Assembly: GCA_002256005.1 (NCBI GenBank)
Contig: NKIQ01000008.1
Location: 22,271-86,270, forward strand
Reading direction: 5' to 3'
Origin: Alphaproteobacteria bacterium PA4
GTDB lineage: Bacteria > Pseudomonadota > Alphaproteobacteria > Sphingomonadales > Sphingomonadaceae
DNA: 64,000 bases
The notes below the pieces were generated by a model. It was given only the letters and a program-made list of their open reading frames with translations, searched no databases and was not told the origin of the DNA. The position numbers were made by a program, and so were the translations under genes. This document shows, piece after piece, positions 9,041-19,765 of this stretch; within the stretch, counting starts at the first letter, position 1, and each line of letters starts with the position of its first letter.

Positions 9041-9073
9041 GGCCCGGCGGAGCGATCCGCCGGGCCGTTTTTT
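9041..9073 (+). terminator. Rho-independent terminator
   Basis: A perfect 10-bp stem GGCCCGGCGG / CCGCCGGGCC with a 6-base loop is followed by G and six T. It lies 23 bp after the Bax-inhibitor gene and ends its transcript. Confidence 0.92.
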
Positions 9074-9091
9074 CGTCGTGACGAACAGGGT

Positions 9092-9676
9092 TCAGGCAAG
9101 GGCGGCTTCGACCCAGTCCAGCCGGTCCTGGCCGAAGAAGAATTCCTCGCCGACAAAGAAGGTCGGCGCGCCAAAGGCACCGCGCGAAATCGCATAGTCG
9201 GTGGCCTTGATCAGCGCCGCCTTCACTTCGGCATCATTGGCGCGTTCATGCCAGACGGCGGGATCGAAGCCCGCCGCCGCAAGCGTCGCCGCCAGCACTG
9301 CCGGATCGGCCATGTTGCGCGGCTCCTGCCACATCGCGACGAACAGCGTTTCGAGCAGTGGCATGAAGTCCGCCGTGCCACGCGCCGCCGTCAGCAGTCG
9401 CATCATCGTTATGGTGTTGATCGGAAAATCCGGGTTCATAGCCAGCGGGATGCCTTCGCGCCGGGCATAGCGCGCCATGTCGATGCCCATCCAGCGGCCG
9501 CGCGCCGCGACCAGCCCCGGCGGCGCATTGCCCGTCGCCTTCATGATGCCGCCGAGCAGCACCGGGATGTAATCGACATGCGCCCCGGTGCGCGCCGCGA
9601 CCGCCGGCAGGCGGCGATACGCCAGGTAACTGGTCGGCGATCCGACATCGAAGAGGAATTCAACGGTCTTGGTCAT
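9092..9676 (-). CDS. 2-hydroxychromene-2-carboxylate isomerase family (DsbA-like fold)
   Basis: Cytoplasmic protein of 194 aa in the kappa-class GST / HCCA isomerase group. The N-terminus FLFDVGSPTSYLAYRRLP carries the serine in place of the DsbA CxxC, which is the mark of the isomerase branch, and the C-terminus has GAPTFFVGEEFFFGQDRL. The family uses glutathione in naphthalene or other aromatic degradation, but many members have unknown substrates and no aromatic pathway genes lie here. Single gene, convergent with the Bax-inhibitor gene. Confidence 0.88.
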   Translation of the reverse strand: MTKTVEFLFDVGSPTSYLAYRRLPAVAARTGAHVDYIPVLLGGIMKATGNAPPGLVAARGRWMGIDMARYARREGIPLAMNPDFPINTITMMRLLTAARGTADFMPLLETLFVAMWQEPRNMADPAVLAATLAAAGFDPAVWHERANDAEVKAALIKATDYAISRGAFGAPTFFVGEEFFFGQDRLDWVEAALA

Positions 9677-9704
9677 GGGTGGCTCCGGTGGTCATAAGGA
9701 AGGC

Positions 9705-9746
9705 GGCCTCCGGTGGCTGGGGCCCAAGGCCCCAGCCGCCGGAGGC
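9705..9746. repeat. Palindromic repeat A, head-to-head form
   Basis: GGCCTCCGG-T-GGCTGGGGCC then AAGGCCCCAGCCGCCGGAGGC, a near-perfect inverted repeat of about 20-bp arms between the isomerase and SDR genes. The same sequence recurs at 12892-13012 and 35242-35278, and in part at the window start. Confidence 0.8.
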
Positions 9747-9753
9747 AGAAAAA

Positions 9754-10476
9754 TCAGAATTTCTCGCACCAAGGCCGCAGATCCAGCTCGTGCGTCCAAG
9801 CATCGCGCGGCTGCTGGTGCAGCATCACATAATTGGCGGCGATATGGTCGGGGTCGAGGATGCCATCCTGATCCTTCAGGGCATAGCGTTCCGGAAACTG
9901 GCTGCGGATGAATTCGGTGTCGATGGCGCCATCGACGACGATATGGGCGACATGAATGCCCTGGGGGCCGAGCTCGCGCGCCGCGCTCTGGGCGAGCGCC
10001 CGCAGCGCGTGCTTGCCGCCGGCGAAGGCAGCAAAGCCGGCGCCGCCGCGCACGGCCGCCGTGGCGCCGGTGAAGAGGATGGAGCCGCGACGGCGCGGTG
10101 CCATGCGGCGGGCGGCCTCGCGCGCCATCAGGAAACCGCCGAGCGCGCACAATTCCCAGATCTTGCGGTAGCGGCGGGCGGTTTCGTCGACCAGCGCCAT
10201 CGGCGAATTGGCGCCGATGTTGAAGACGGCGACCTCCACCGGGCCGATCTCGGCTTCGACGCGGTCGAACAGCGCCACCATCTGCTCTTCCTCACGGGCA
10301 TCGACGCCCAGCGGCAGGCAATGGCCACCTTCGGCTGCGATGCGCGCCGCCAGCGGCGCCAGCGCATCGGCGTTGCGGCGCACCGGCACGGCCGTCAGAC
10401 CGGTGCGGGCAAAGGCGGCGGCGATGGCGCCCCCGGTGGCATCGCCGGCGCCGATGACAATGGCTGCACCCGCCAT
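9754..10476 (-). CDS. SDR family NAD(P)-dependent oxidoreductase
   Basis: Short-chain dehydrogenase, 240 aa. The cofactor motif AIVIGAGDATGGAIA is at the N-terminus, and the middle carries ILFTGATAAVRGGAGFAAFAGGKHALR, where the usual catalytic Tyr-x-x-x-Lys reads Phe-Ala-Gly-Gly-Lys. The catalytic tyrosine is therefore apparently replaced, so activity as a standard SDR is uncertain (some atypical SDRs show this). Start is ATG at 10476. It lies downstream of the marR gene in the same direction. Confidence 0.85.
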   Translation of the reverse strand: MAGAAIVIGAGDATGGAIAAAFARTGLTAVPVRRNADALAPLAARIAAEGGHCLPLGVDAREEEQMVALFDRVEAEIGPVEVAVFNIGANSPMALVDETARRYRKIWELCALGGFLMAREAARRMAPRRRGSILFTGATAAVRGGAGFAAFAGGKHALRALAQSAARELGPQGIHVAHIVVDGAIDTEFIRSQFPERYALKDQDGILDPDHIAANYVMLHQQPRDAWTHELDLRPWCEKF

Positions 10477-10503
10477 GTCAGCGGCCCGCCCTTGCCAGGA
10501 TGT

Positions 10504-10513
10504 CTGCAATTGC
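10504..10513. promoter_or_regulatory. Small palindrome TGCAATTGCA upstream of the SDR gene
   Basis: A perfect 10-bp palindrome 28-37 bp upstream of the SDR start. It shares the TTGC/GCAA half-site logic of the larger palindrome upstream of the MarR gene at 11010-11029, so it could be a weaker site for the same regulator. Only the sequence match supports this. Confidence 0.35.
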
Positions 10514-10548
10514 AACAATTTTGCTATGGTTCATTTCTGGTGTTCCCA

Positions 10549-10995
10549 TCACAACAAGGATTGTGCGTCGTCGAGCATGAAGCGCAAGGCGGCCAGCCGG
10601 CCCTCGCCCAGCCGCGCGCGCACGCTGTCCTGCGCGGCGTGCCAGCCGGGCAGGGCGCGGGCGCGCTGGGCATGGCCGGCCTCGGTCAGCCGCACCAGCC
10701 GGCTGCGGCGATCGTCGGGGTCGGGTTCGACAAGGATAAGTCCAGCGTTTGCCAAGGGTTTCAACAGTCGGGAGACCGTCGACGCATCCGCAGCCAGCCG
10801 GTCCGCCAGCGCGCCGACGCTGACCCCCTGGCGCCGGCGCAACGCCGCCAGCAGGCCGATCTGGCCGACGGTCAGGCCATAGGGCGCCAGCGCCTCGTCA
10901 TAGATCTGGGTCACCTTGCGCGACAGGCGGCGCACCGCCATGGCCGTGCAGGGGTGCGCGGTGGCAGGCGGCGGCGGGGTATCGCGCGAGTCCAT
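10549..10995 (-). CDS. MarR family transcriptional regulator
   Basis: DNA-binding repressor type, 148 aa. The winged helix spans roughly residues 45-110: LTVGQIGLLAAL, then GVSVGALADRLAADASTVSR (recognition helix) and the wing DPDDRRSRLVRLTEAG. MarR proteins bind palindromes as dimers and release on binding small phenolic or other ligands. A perfect 20-bp palindrome lies 15-34 bp upstream of its start, which suggests autoregulation. The downstream SDR gene is a likely target. Confidence 0.93.
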   Translation of the reverse strand: MDSRDTPPPPATAHPCTAMAVRRLSRKVTQIYDEALAPYGLTVGQIGLLAALRRRQGVSVGALADRLAADASTVSRLLKPLANAGLILVEPDPDDRRSRLVRLTEAGHAQRARALPGWHAAQDSVRARLGEGRLAALRFMLDDAQSLL

Positions 10996-11009
10996 GCGCC
11001 ATCATGGCA

Positions 11010-11029
11010 TTGCCTGCATATGCAGGCAA
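11010..11029. promoter_or_regulatory. Perfect 20-bp palindrome, probable MarR operator
   Basis: TTGCCTGCATATGCAGGCAA reads the same on both strands with no mismatch. It lies just upstream of the marR start (10995) and 7 bp outside the stop codon of the hydrolase gene at 11036. The length and the TTGC...GCAA ends fit MarR-family operators. Confidence 0.7.
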
Positions 11030-11035
11030 GTCGTA

Positions 11036-11938
11036 TCAGTTGCGCAGGAACGTCACCGTGCGTTGCCAGGCCAACGCCGCTGCCTTGGCATCATAGCGCG
11101 CCGCCGAACTGTCGTTGTTGAAGGCGTGATTGACGCCGTCATAGACATGGACGGTCGTATCGACACCGGCGGCCTTCAAGGCGGCGGCCCAGGGCAGGGC
11201 GGTGGCGTTGACCCGCTCGTCGAGCCCGGCCAGTTGCAGCAGCATCCGCGCCTTCACCTCGCCGACGAAGCGCGTATCGGTCGGCGCCGGGCCGTAGTAG
11301 GAAACGCCCGCGCGCAACGCCTTGCCGGCGGCCACCGCCAGCCGGTTGACCATGCCGCCACCCCAGCAGAAGCCGACCGCCGCCGGGACGCCGCGCCCGA
11401 CATCATAGCCTTCGAACCATTTCAGCGTGGCAAGGCCATTGGCGACGACCTGGCCCTGGTCCAGCCCGGCGATCAACTGGCGGGCGATATCGTCGGCGCT
11501 GTTGGTGCCATCGCCGGTGCGCGGCGTCTCGCCGACCGGTGACAGGAAATCCGGCGCCAGCGCCACGAAACCGGCCATGGCCAGCCGCCTTGTCACGTCG
11601 CGGATATGTTCGGTCAGGCCGCGATTTTCATGGATGACGACCACCTTGGGCAGGCGCGCGGCACCACTGCGGGGCTGCACCAGATAGCCCGCCATGGTCG
11701 TGCCATTGGCGCCGGCCCAGACGGCGCGCTGGGTGGTGATGCGGGCATCGCTGTCGTTGGTGAACGACGCCGCATCGGCGCGCGCCTCGATCAGCGGGGC
11801 GATCACCGCCGCTGCCGCCGTGCCGCCCGCAAGCCGTGCCAGCCCGGCCATCAGGTCGCGGCGGCTGCCGCCCTCATGGGTGAAGCGATCGTAGAGGTCG
11901 ATCATGGCCTGGGTGATGGCGGGCGTTTCGGTCGGCAT
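11036..11938 (-). CDS. Dienelactone hydrolase family protein, Tat-exported
   Basis: Alpha/beta hydrolase of 300 aa. Near the N-terminus, SRRDLMAGLARLAGG followed by AAAAVIAPLIEARADA looks like a twin-arginine signal, so the enzyme probably folds in the cytoplasm and is exported. The catalytic region shows VIHENRGL, the Cys nucleophile in GFCWGGGM, Asp in LAGLDERV and His in DGVNHAF. ATG at 11938 has GGAG nine bases upstream; the longer frame lacks support. Divergent from the hydrolase gene at 12031. Confidence 0.88.
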   Translation of the reverse strand: MPTETPAITQAMIDLYDRFTHEGGSRRDLMAGLARLAGGTAAAAVIAPLIEARADAASFTNDSDARITTQRAVWAGANGTTMAGYLVQPRSGAARLPKVVVIHENRGLTEHIRDVTRRLAMAGFVALAPDFLSPVGETPRTGDGTNSADDIARQLIAGLDQGQVVANGLATLKWFEGYDVGRGVPAAVGFCWGGGMVNRLAVAAGKALRAGVSYYGPAPTDTRFVGEVKARMLLQLAGLDERVNATALPWAAALKAAGVDTTVHVYDGVNHAFNNDSSAARYDAKAAALAWQRTVTFLRN

Positions 11939-12030
11939 CGGGCAAGCTCCAGCAACGAAGGGGTGCAGCCTATCCCGGCGCAACGACACTGGCTAGACTG
12001 GTATGGAACGATGAATTTGGGGGACATATC

Positions 12031-12870
12031 GTGCGCATTTTCCTGTTGGCCCTGCTGCTGGCGACGCCGGCTCTGGCGCAGACCCGGCCAGTCGATCCGC
12101 CGCGCGACGCCGCCCATCCGGCGCGGATGGAGGTGCTGCACGTGCCGACGGGCGGGGTCGCCATCAACGGCGTTGCCTATCTCGCCGCCGGCGCCGGGGT
12201 GCACCCGACGCTGGTCATCGCGCATGGCTGGCCGGGCAATGAGAAGAACCTCGATCTGGCGCAGGCGGTGCGCCGCGCCGGCTGGAACGCCGTCACCTTC
12301 AACTATCGCGGCAGCTGGGGCAGCCCCGGTGCGTTCCGCTTCGCCCAGGTGCCGCAGGATACCGCGGCCGTGCTGGCGTATCTGCGCCAGCCCGAGGTCG
12401 CGGCAAAACTTGGGCTCGATCCCGCCCGCATCGCGCTCGCCGGGCACAGCATGGGCGGCTGGTCGACGGCAATGACCGCGGCGAAGGACCCGGCGTTGCT
12501 CGGCGCCATCACCATCTCGATGGGCGACATGGGCATCGTCGGCGGCCTGCCGCGCGCCGATCTCGTCAAACGCTCGGCCGACAATGCCGAAAGCCTCGCC
12601 GGCACCAGCCCCGAAATGATGGCCGATGAACTCATCGCCAATGCCGCCGCCAACCGCACCGTCAACGGCGCCGCCGGCCTTGCCAGGATCCCGCTGCTCA
12701 TCCTCAGCTCGGACGATGGCCTCGCGCCGATGAGCGACGCGCTCGCCACCGCCGTGCGCGCCGCCGGCGGCCGCGTCACCACCGCCCATGTCGCCACCGA
12801 TCACAGCTGGTCGGATGCGCGGCTGCGGCTGGAGGGGCTGGTGATCGATTGGCTGGCGACGTTGAAGTAG
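12031..12870 (+). CDS. Alpha/beta hydrolase, exported
   Basis: About 279 aa with a signal peptide (RIFLLALLLATPALAQ). The fold is shown by AHGWPGNEKN (oxyanion loop), the nucleophile elbow AGHSMGGWS, the acid region LSSDDGLAP and His in ATDHSWSD. The start is GTG at 12031, with GGGGGACA upstream. No specific substrate can be assigned. It is convergent with the MBL-fold gene, the two being separated by the repeat A pair. Confidence 0.87.
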   Translation: MRIFLLALLLATPALAQTRPVDPPRDAAHPARMEVLHVPTGGVAINGVAYLAAGAGVHPTLVIAHGWPGNEKNLDLAQAVRRAGWNAVTFNYRGSWGSPGAFRFAQVPQDTAAVLAYLRQPEVAAKLGLDPARIALAGHSMGGWSTAMTAAKDPALLGAITISMGDMGIVGGLPRADLVKRSADNAESLAGTSPEMMADELIANAAANRTVNGAAGLARIPLLILSSDDGLAPMSDALATAVRAAGGRVTTAHVATDHSWSDARLRLEGLVIDWLATLK

Positions 12871-12891
12871 GGGGATTTCGGGAGAAAAAGG

Positions 12892-13012
12892 GGCCTCCGG
12901 CGGCTGGGGCCTTGGCCCCAGACCCCATTTATTTGATGTGCGCACTCGCGTCGCAGTTATGGGCCAACCCAGGGAATGGGGTCTGGGGCCAAGGCCCCAG
13001 CCGCCGGAGGCC
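12892..13012. repeat. Repeat A, perfect 37-bp inverted pair
   Basis: Arms 12892-12928 and 12976-13012 are exact reverse complements over 37 bp with a 47-bp spacer. Each arm itself holds the self-complementary core CTGGGGCC-TT-GGCCCCAG. The structure lies between two convergent genes and could end transcription in both directions. Confidence 0.85.
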
Positions 13013-13017
13013 TCTCC

Positions 13018-13683
13018 CTATTCCGCCAGCACCGCATCCGCCACGAACGGATTCGTCCGGCGTTCGTCGGCGAAGGTCGACATGCCGCCATGGCCGGGGA
13101 CGAAGGCGGTGTCGCCACCCAGCGGCCAGAGTTTCGTCGTGATGGCGCGGATCAGGTCACCATGGTTGCCACGCGGGAAGTCGGTGCGGCCGATGCTGCC
13201 CTGGAACAGCACATCGCCGACGATGGCGAGGTTGGACGGCGCATGGTGGAAAACGACATGGCCGGGCGTGTGGCCGGGGCAGTGATAAACATCGAGGACA
13301 AGGTCACCGACCGTCACCTGGTCGCCATCGAACAGCCAGCGATCGGGGGTGAAGGCGGTGGCGCCGGCGATGCCATATTGGGCGCCGACCTGCGGGGCCT
13401 GGTCGATCCAGAATTTGTCGTCGGGGTGCGGCCCTTCGATCGGCACGCCCAGCCGCTCGGCGAGCACGCCGGTCAGCCCGCAATGGTCGATATGGCCATG
13501 GGTGACGAGCAGCTTTTCGATGGTCACGCCATGCTTTTGCGCCACCGCCATCAGCCGGTCGATATCGCCGCCGGGATCGGTAAAGGCGCCCCGCATGGTT
13601 TTCGTGCACCACAACAGGGTGCAATTCTGCTGGAGCTGGGTGACCGGCACGATGACGGCCTGGAGCGGGGGTTTGGCGTTCAT
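13018..13683 (-). CDS. MBL-fold metallo-hydrolase (glyoxalase II-like)
   Basis: Zinc hydrolase of 221 aa without a signal peptide. Metal ligands: THGHIDHCG (HxHxDH), HCPGHTPGH, the aspartate in VGDVLFQGSIGRTD and PGHGG. The GSIGRTDFP stretch is typical of the YcbL/type II glyoxalase-like group. Those act on thioesters such as S-lactoylglutathione, though many are uncharacterised. ATG at 13683; the much longer open frame upstream is antisense to the carbonic anhydrase gene. Confidence 0.9.
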   Translation of the reverse strand: MNAKPPLQAVIVPVTQLQQNCTLLWCTKTMRGAFTDPGGDIDRLMAVAQKHGVTIEKLLVTHGHIDHCGLTGVLAERLGVPIEGPHPDDKFWIDQAPQVGAQYGIAGATAFTPDRWLFDGDQVTVGDLVLDVYHCPGHTPGHVVFHHAPSNLAIVGDVLFQGSIGRTDFPRGNHGDLIRAITTKLWPLGGDTAFVPGHGGMSTFADERRTNPFVADAVLAE

Positions 13684-13749
13684 GCCCGCAGATGTGGCGG
13701 CTGGCGCGGCGCGAGGCAAGGGGTCTATGTTGGTGGCAGGGGAGACCGG

Positions 13750-14454
13750 ATGATGAGCGAAGCCTGCAATCGGCGTGGCCTGATGGGTGGTGCGGTGGCC
13801 GCGTTCCTGGCGCTGGGTTTGCCGGTGCGGCTGGCAGCGCGGACACTGGGCAAGGAACGGCGCGATGCGATGACGCCGGCGGGGGTAATCGCCGCCATGC
13901 TGGCCGGCAACGCCCGCTTCATGAAGGGCGAGCGGCTGCCGGCCGATTTCGTATCCGACATGCGGGCAACGGCCGACGGGCAATACCCCGCCGCCATCGT
14001 GATTTCCTGCATCGATTCCCGCGCTGCGGTGGAAATCATCTGCGACCTGTCCTTCGGCGATGCCTTCAACGCCCGGGTGGCGGGCAACACGGTCAACGAC
14101 GACATTCTGGGCTCGGCCGAATATGGCTGCGCGGTGGCCGGGGCCAAGGCGGTGATCGTCATGGGCCATACCGGCTGTGGCGCCATCAAGGGCGCCATCG
14201 ACGATGTCGTGCTCGGCAATCTGACGCTGCTGCTCGCCCGCTTCAAGGCGGCGGTGCAGGCGACGCCGGGCGACGACCGCACCTCGAAGAACCATGATTT
14301 CGTCGATGCCGTCGCCCGCACCAATGTCGTCCAGACCGTTGCCATGGTCCGCGCGCGCTCGCCGGTGCTGGCAGGGCTGGAACGCGACGGCAGGATCACC
14401 ATCGTCGGTGCGATGTACGACGTGGCGACCGGGCAAGTCGCGCTGGTGGCGTAG
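13750..14454 (+). CDS. Beta-class carbonic anhydrase, Tat signal
   Basis: About 234 aa. Zinc site Cys and the Asp-Arg pair in SCIDSRA, and the distal ligands in GHTGCGAIKG, as in beta carbonic anhydrases. CO2 hydration is the expected reaction. The N-terminus NRRGLMGGAVAAFLALGLP looks like a twin-arginine signal, so this copy is probably periplasmic rather than cytoplasmic. Two adjacent ATG codons (13750, 13753) follow GGGGAGA; either may be used. It overlaps no gene and ends before a large inverted repeat. Confidence 0.9.
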   Translation: MMSEACNRRGLMGGAVAAFLALGLPVRLAARTLGKERRDAMTPAGVIAAMLAGNARFMKGERLPADFVSDMRATADGQYPAAIVISCIDSRAAVEIICDLSFGDAFNARVAGNTVNDDILGSAEYGCAVAGAKAVIVMGHTGCGAIKGAIDDVVLGNLTLLLARFKAAVQATPGDDRTSKNHDFVDAVARTNVVQTVAMVRARSPVLAGLERDGRITIVGAMYDVATGQVALVA

Positions 14455-14472
14455 CGTTGATTGCCGTAGGAC

Positions 14473-14575
14473 GGCACCGGCCCGCTCCCCCGCCCGCGAC
14501 GGAGGTCGCATCCGCTCCGGGCCACCCATATCGTACAATGACTTGGGTGGCCGGGCGGGGGAGCGGGCCGGTGCC
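14473..14575. repeat. 24-bp perfect inverted repeat between convergent genes
   Basis: Arms 14473-14496 and 14552-14575 are exact reverse complements built on GGCCCGCTCCCCCGCCCG, with a second short palindrome (GGGCCACCCA / TGGGTGGCC) inside. It fills the gap between the carbonic anhydrase and S9 peptidase genes and probably acts as a bidirectional transcript end. Related in composition to repeat B but not the same sequence. Confidence 0.75.
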
Positions 14576-14600
14576 GCCCACCCGCAATTGACTCTAGCGG

Positions 14601-16511
14601 CTACTTCAGCAGCGTCGTCTGCCAGAACATCAGCCGGGTCAGGAATTCGAAGTCCTGATTCTCCTTCTTCTGATAGCCATGGCCTTCGTTGGCGGCGATC
14701 AGATGCCAGGCCGGGATGCCGTTTTTCCGCACCGCTTCGACCATCTGGTAGGATTCGCTCGGCTTGACCCGGGGATCGTTGCTGCCGGTGACGACCAGCA
14801 GCGGGATCTTCAGCTCCGCCACATGCGTCAGCGGCGAGATTTCCATCAGCTTGGCGCGCTGGCCGACCTGGCGCTCGTCCCCATATTCGACCCGGCGCAG
14901 GTCGCGGCGATAGCTTTCGGTGTTTTCGAGCAGGGTGACGAAATTGGAGATCGGCCGCGCGCAGATGGCGCCCTTCAGTTTCGCGCCATAGGCGATGGCG
15001 GTGGCATAGCACATGTAGCCGCCATAGCTGCCGCCGGTTTCGGCGACCCGGGCACCATCGACATCGGGCCGCGCCAGCAGCGCATCGAGCAGCGCGCCGA
15101 TGTCCTTTACCGTGTCCTCGCGCTTCCACGGGCCATTGTCGAGGCCGACGAAGCGCTTGCCATAGCCGGTGGAGCCGCGGACATTGGGGTAGAACACCGC
15201 AATGCCGAGTTCGTTGACGAGATAATTGGTGCGGCCGAGAAAGCCCGGCCGCGTCTGGCCTTCCGGCCCGCCATGAATGTCGAGGATCAGCGGCCGCTTG
15301 CCGGCGAATTTCGCCGGGTCGGGGCTGTAGAGCAGCCCGGAGACGTCGAGGCCATCGAAGGACTTGACGGTGACCAGCTCCGGCTCGCGGTTTTTGGCCG
15401 CATCGAGCCCGCCGGTTTCGCTGAACGTCCAGCGTTTGGCGGTCAGCGTCTTGGGGTCGACGCTCCAGGCGTCGGCGGGGGAGGTGGCGCTGGCCAGCGA
15501 GAAGCCGATCTCGCCCCAGGGCGCGATCTGCAGCCCGGTGATGACGCCGGCGGGCAGCTTGACCTCGCCCAGCAGCGCGCCGGTGGTCGGGTTGCGCAGC
15601 CGCAGCTTCGACAGGCCGTTTTCATTGACGACGACGGCGAGGAAACTGCCGTCAGCGGCGATGGCGAAATCCTCGACATCCCATTGCACCGGGCCGACGA
15701 CCAAAGGCTGGAAGGCCATTTTGTCGTCGATGGTGCCGAGCCGCTGGAAATCGCCGCCACTGTCGCTCGACAGATAGATGCGCCCGCCGGGGCCATATTG
15801 GGCGTTGGTGCGCGAGACATTGGGGCCGGGCCTGTTCAGCCGCGTCAGGATGCCGGTGGCAATGTCGACCTCATACAGCACCGAGCTTTCGATCGAGGTG
15901 CGCTGTTCGACCAGCGCCTTGCGGCCATCATCCGAAAAGTCGCGGAACGCCCAGCCGCCGCCCTGCACTTCGGTGAGCAGGCGGTTGGATTTGGGGTCGG
16001 CCGGGTTGACCAGATACAGGTCGGAATCGGTGCCGTTGCGGCGGTTGCTGGCATAGCCGACCAGCTTGCCGTCATGCGACCAGACCGGCCCGGTGTTGCG
16101 GCTCTTGCCGTCGGTCAGCAGCGTCAGCCGGCCTTCGCTGAGCGTATAGAGCTGATAGAATTCGCCGCCGCCGACATCCTTCACCACCAGCAGCGTCTTG
16201 CCATCCGGTGAGGGGCGACCGCCGACCGGCTCGGCCTCGAAGCTCAATTGCTGGCGGGCGGCGCCGGGGCTGGCGACGCGGTGCAATTGCGGCGCATCGG
16301 CAAAGCGGGTGGCGACGATCATGCCGCGCGTCGCCACATCCCAGCCCTGAAAGCTTGCGGAGCGATATTCGAGATAGGGGCGGACGCGGGCGGCAAGGCT
16401 GGCCGGGATCGCCGGCACATTTTCGGCGGTGATGGCGGCAGGCGGCGTGACGGATTGGGCGAGCGCCGGCGCGGTGCCGAGCAGCAGGGCGGCAATCAGG
16501 GGCAGGCGCAT
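14601..16511 (-). CDS. Prolyl oligopeptidase family S9 peptidase
   Basis: Exported peptidase, 636 aa, with signal peptide RLPLIAALLLGTAPALAQ. An N-terminal beta-propeller is followed by the hydrolase domain from about residue 390. Triad: Ser in GGSYGGYM, Asp in TGSNDPRV, His in NEGHGYQKKE. ATG at 16511 has GGAG upstream. It resembles the S9 peptidase at 6200 in layout but differs enough in sequence to be an older paralogue. Confidence 0.9.
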   Translation of the reverse strand: MRLPLIAALLLGTAPALAQSVTPPAAITAENVPAIPASLAARVRPYLEYRSASFQGWDVATRGMIVATRFADAPQLHRVASPGAARQQLSFEAEPVGGRPSPDGKTLLVVKDVGGGEFYQLYTLSEGRLTLLTDGKSRNTGPVWSHDGKLVGYASNRRNGTDSDLYLVNPADPKSNRLLTEVQGGGWAFRDFSDDGRKALVEQRTSIESSVLYEVDIATGILTRLNRPGPNVSRTNAQYGPGGRIYLSSDSGGDFQRLGTIDDKMAFQPLVVGPVQWDVEDFAIAADGSFLAVVVNENGLSKLRLRNPTTGALLGEVKLPAGVITGLQIAPWGEIGFSLASATSPADAWSVDPKTLTAKRWTFSETGGLDAAKNREPELVTVKSFDGLDVSGLLYSPDPAKFAGKRPLILDIHGGPEGQTRPGFLGRTNYLVNELGIAVFYPNVRGSTGYGKRFVGLDNGPWKREDTVKDIGALLDALLARPDVDGARVAETGGSYGGYMCYATAIAYGAKLKGAICARPISNFVTLLENTESYRRDLRRVEYGDERQVGQRAKLMEISPLTHVAELKIPLLVVTGSNDPRVKPSESYQMVEAVRKNGIPAWHLIAANEGHGYQKKENQDFEFLTRLMFWQTTLLK

Positions 16512-16629
16512 CGCATTCTCCGGCAAGGCAGTTCTCCGGCACGATGTGTACGACCGAACCCGGCGAAGGCAAGCCCGGTGACCGCGCGCCCCTCTTTCTG
16601 TGGAGGGCAGCGGCGGCTATCAGCCGCGC

Positions 16630-19619
<2,990 letters not shown>

Positions 19620-19648
19620 GGCTGAGCGCGCTTATTCGAAAGACTTCG

Positions 19649-19734
19649 TCATGCTGAACTTGTTTCAGCATCCACCTTGCCGACGGGACAGGCCTTCGTG
19701 TTGCACGGTGGATGCTGAAACAAGTTCAGCATGA
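19649..19734. repeat. Repeat C hairpin (28-bp arms)
   Basis: Arms 19649-19676 and 19707-19734 are perfect reverse complements around TGCTGAACTTGTTTCAGCAT with a 30-base loop. The second copy is at 44978-45083. It lies between convergent genes, so it may also stop transcription. This type of dispersed hairpin is familiar from sphingomonad genomes. Confidence 0.85.
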
Positions 19735-19765
19735 CGATGACTCTTGATGATGTTCCGCAGCGGCC

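Noticed and set aside
13684..15129. Extension of the MBL-fold reading frame through the carbonic anhydrase region
   Set aside because: It is antisense to two well-supported genes; the family N-terminus begins at 13683.
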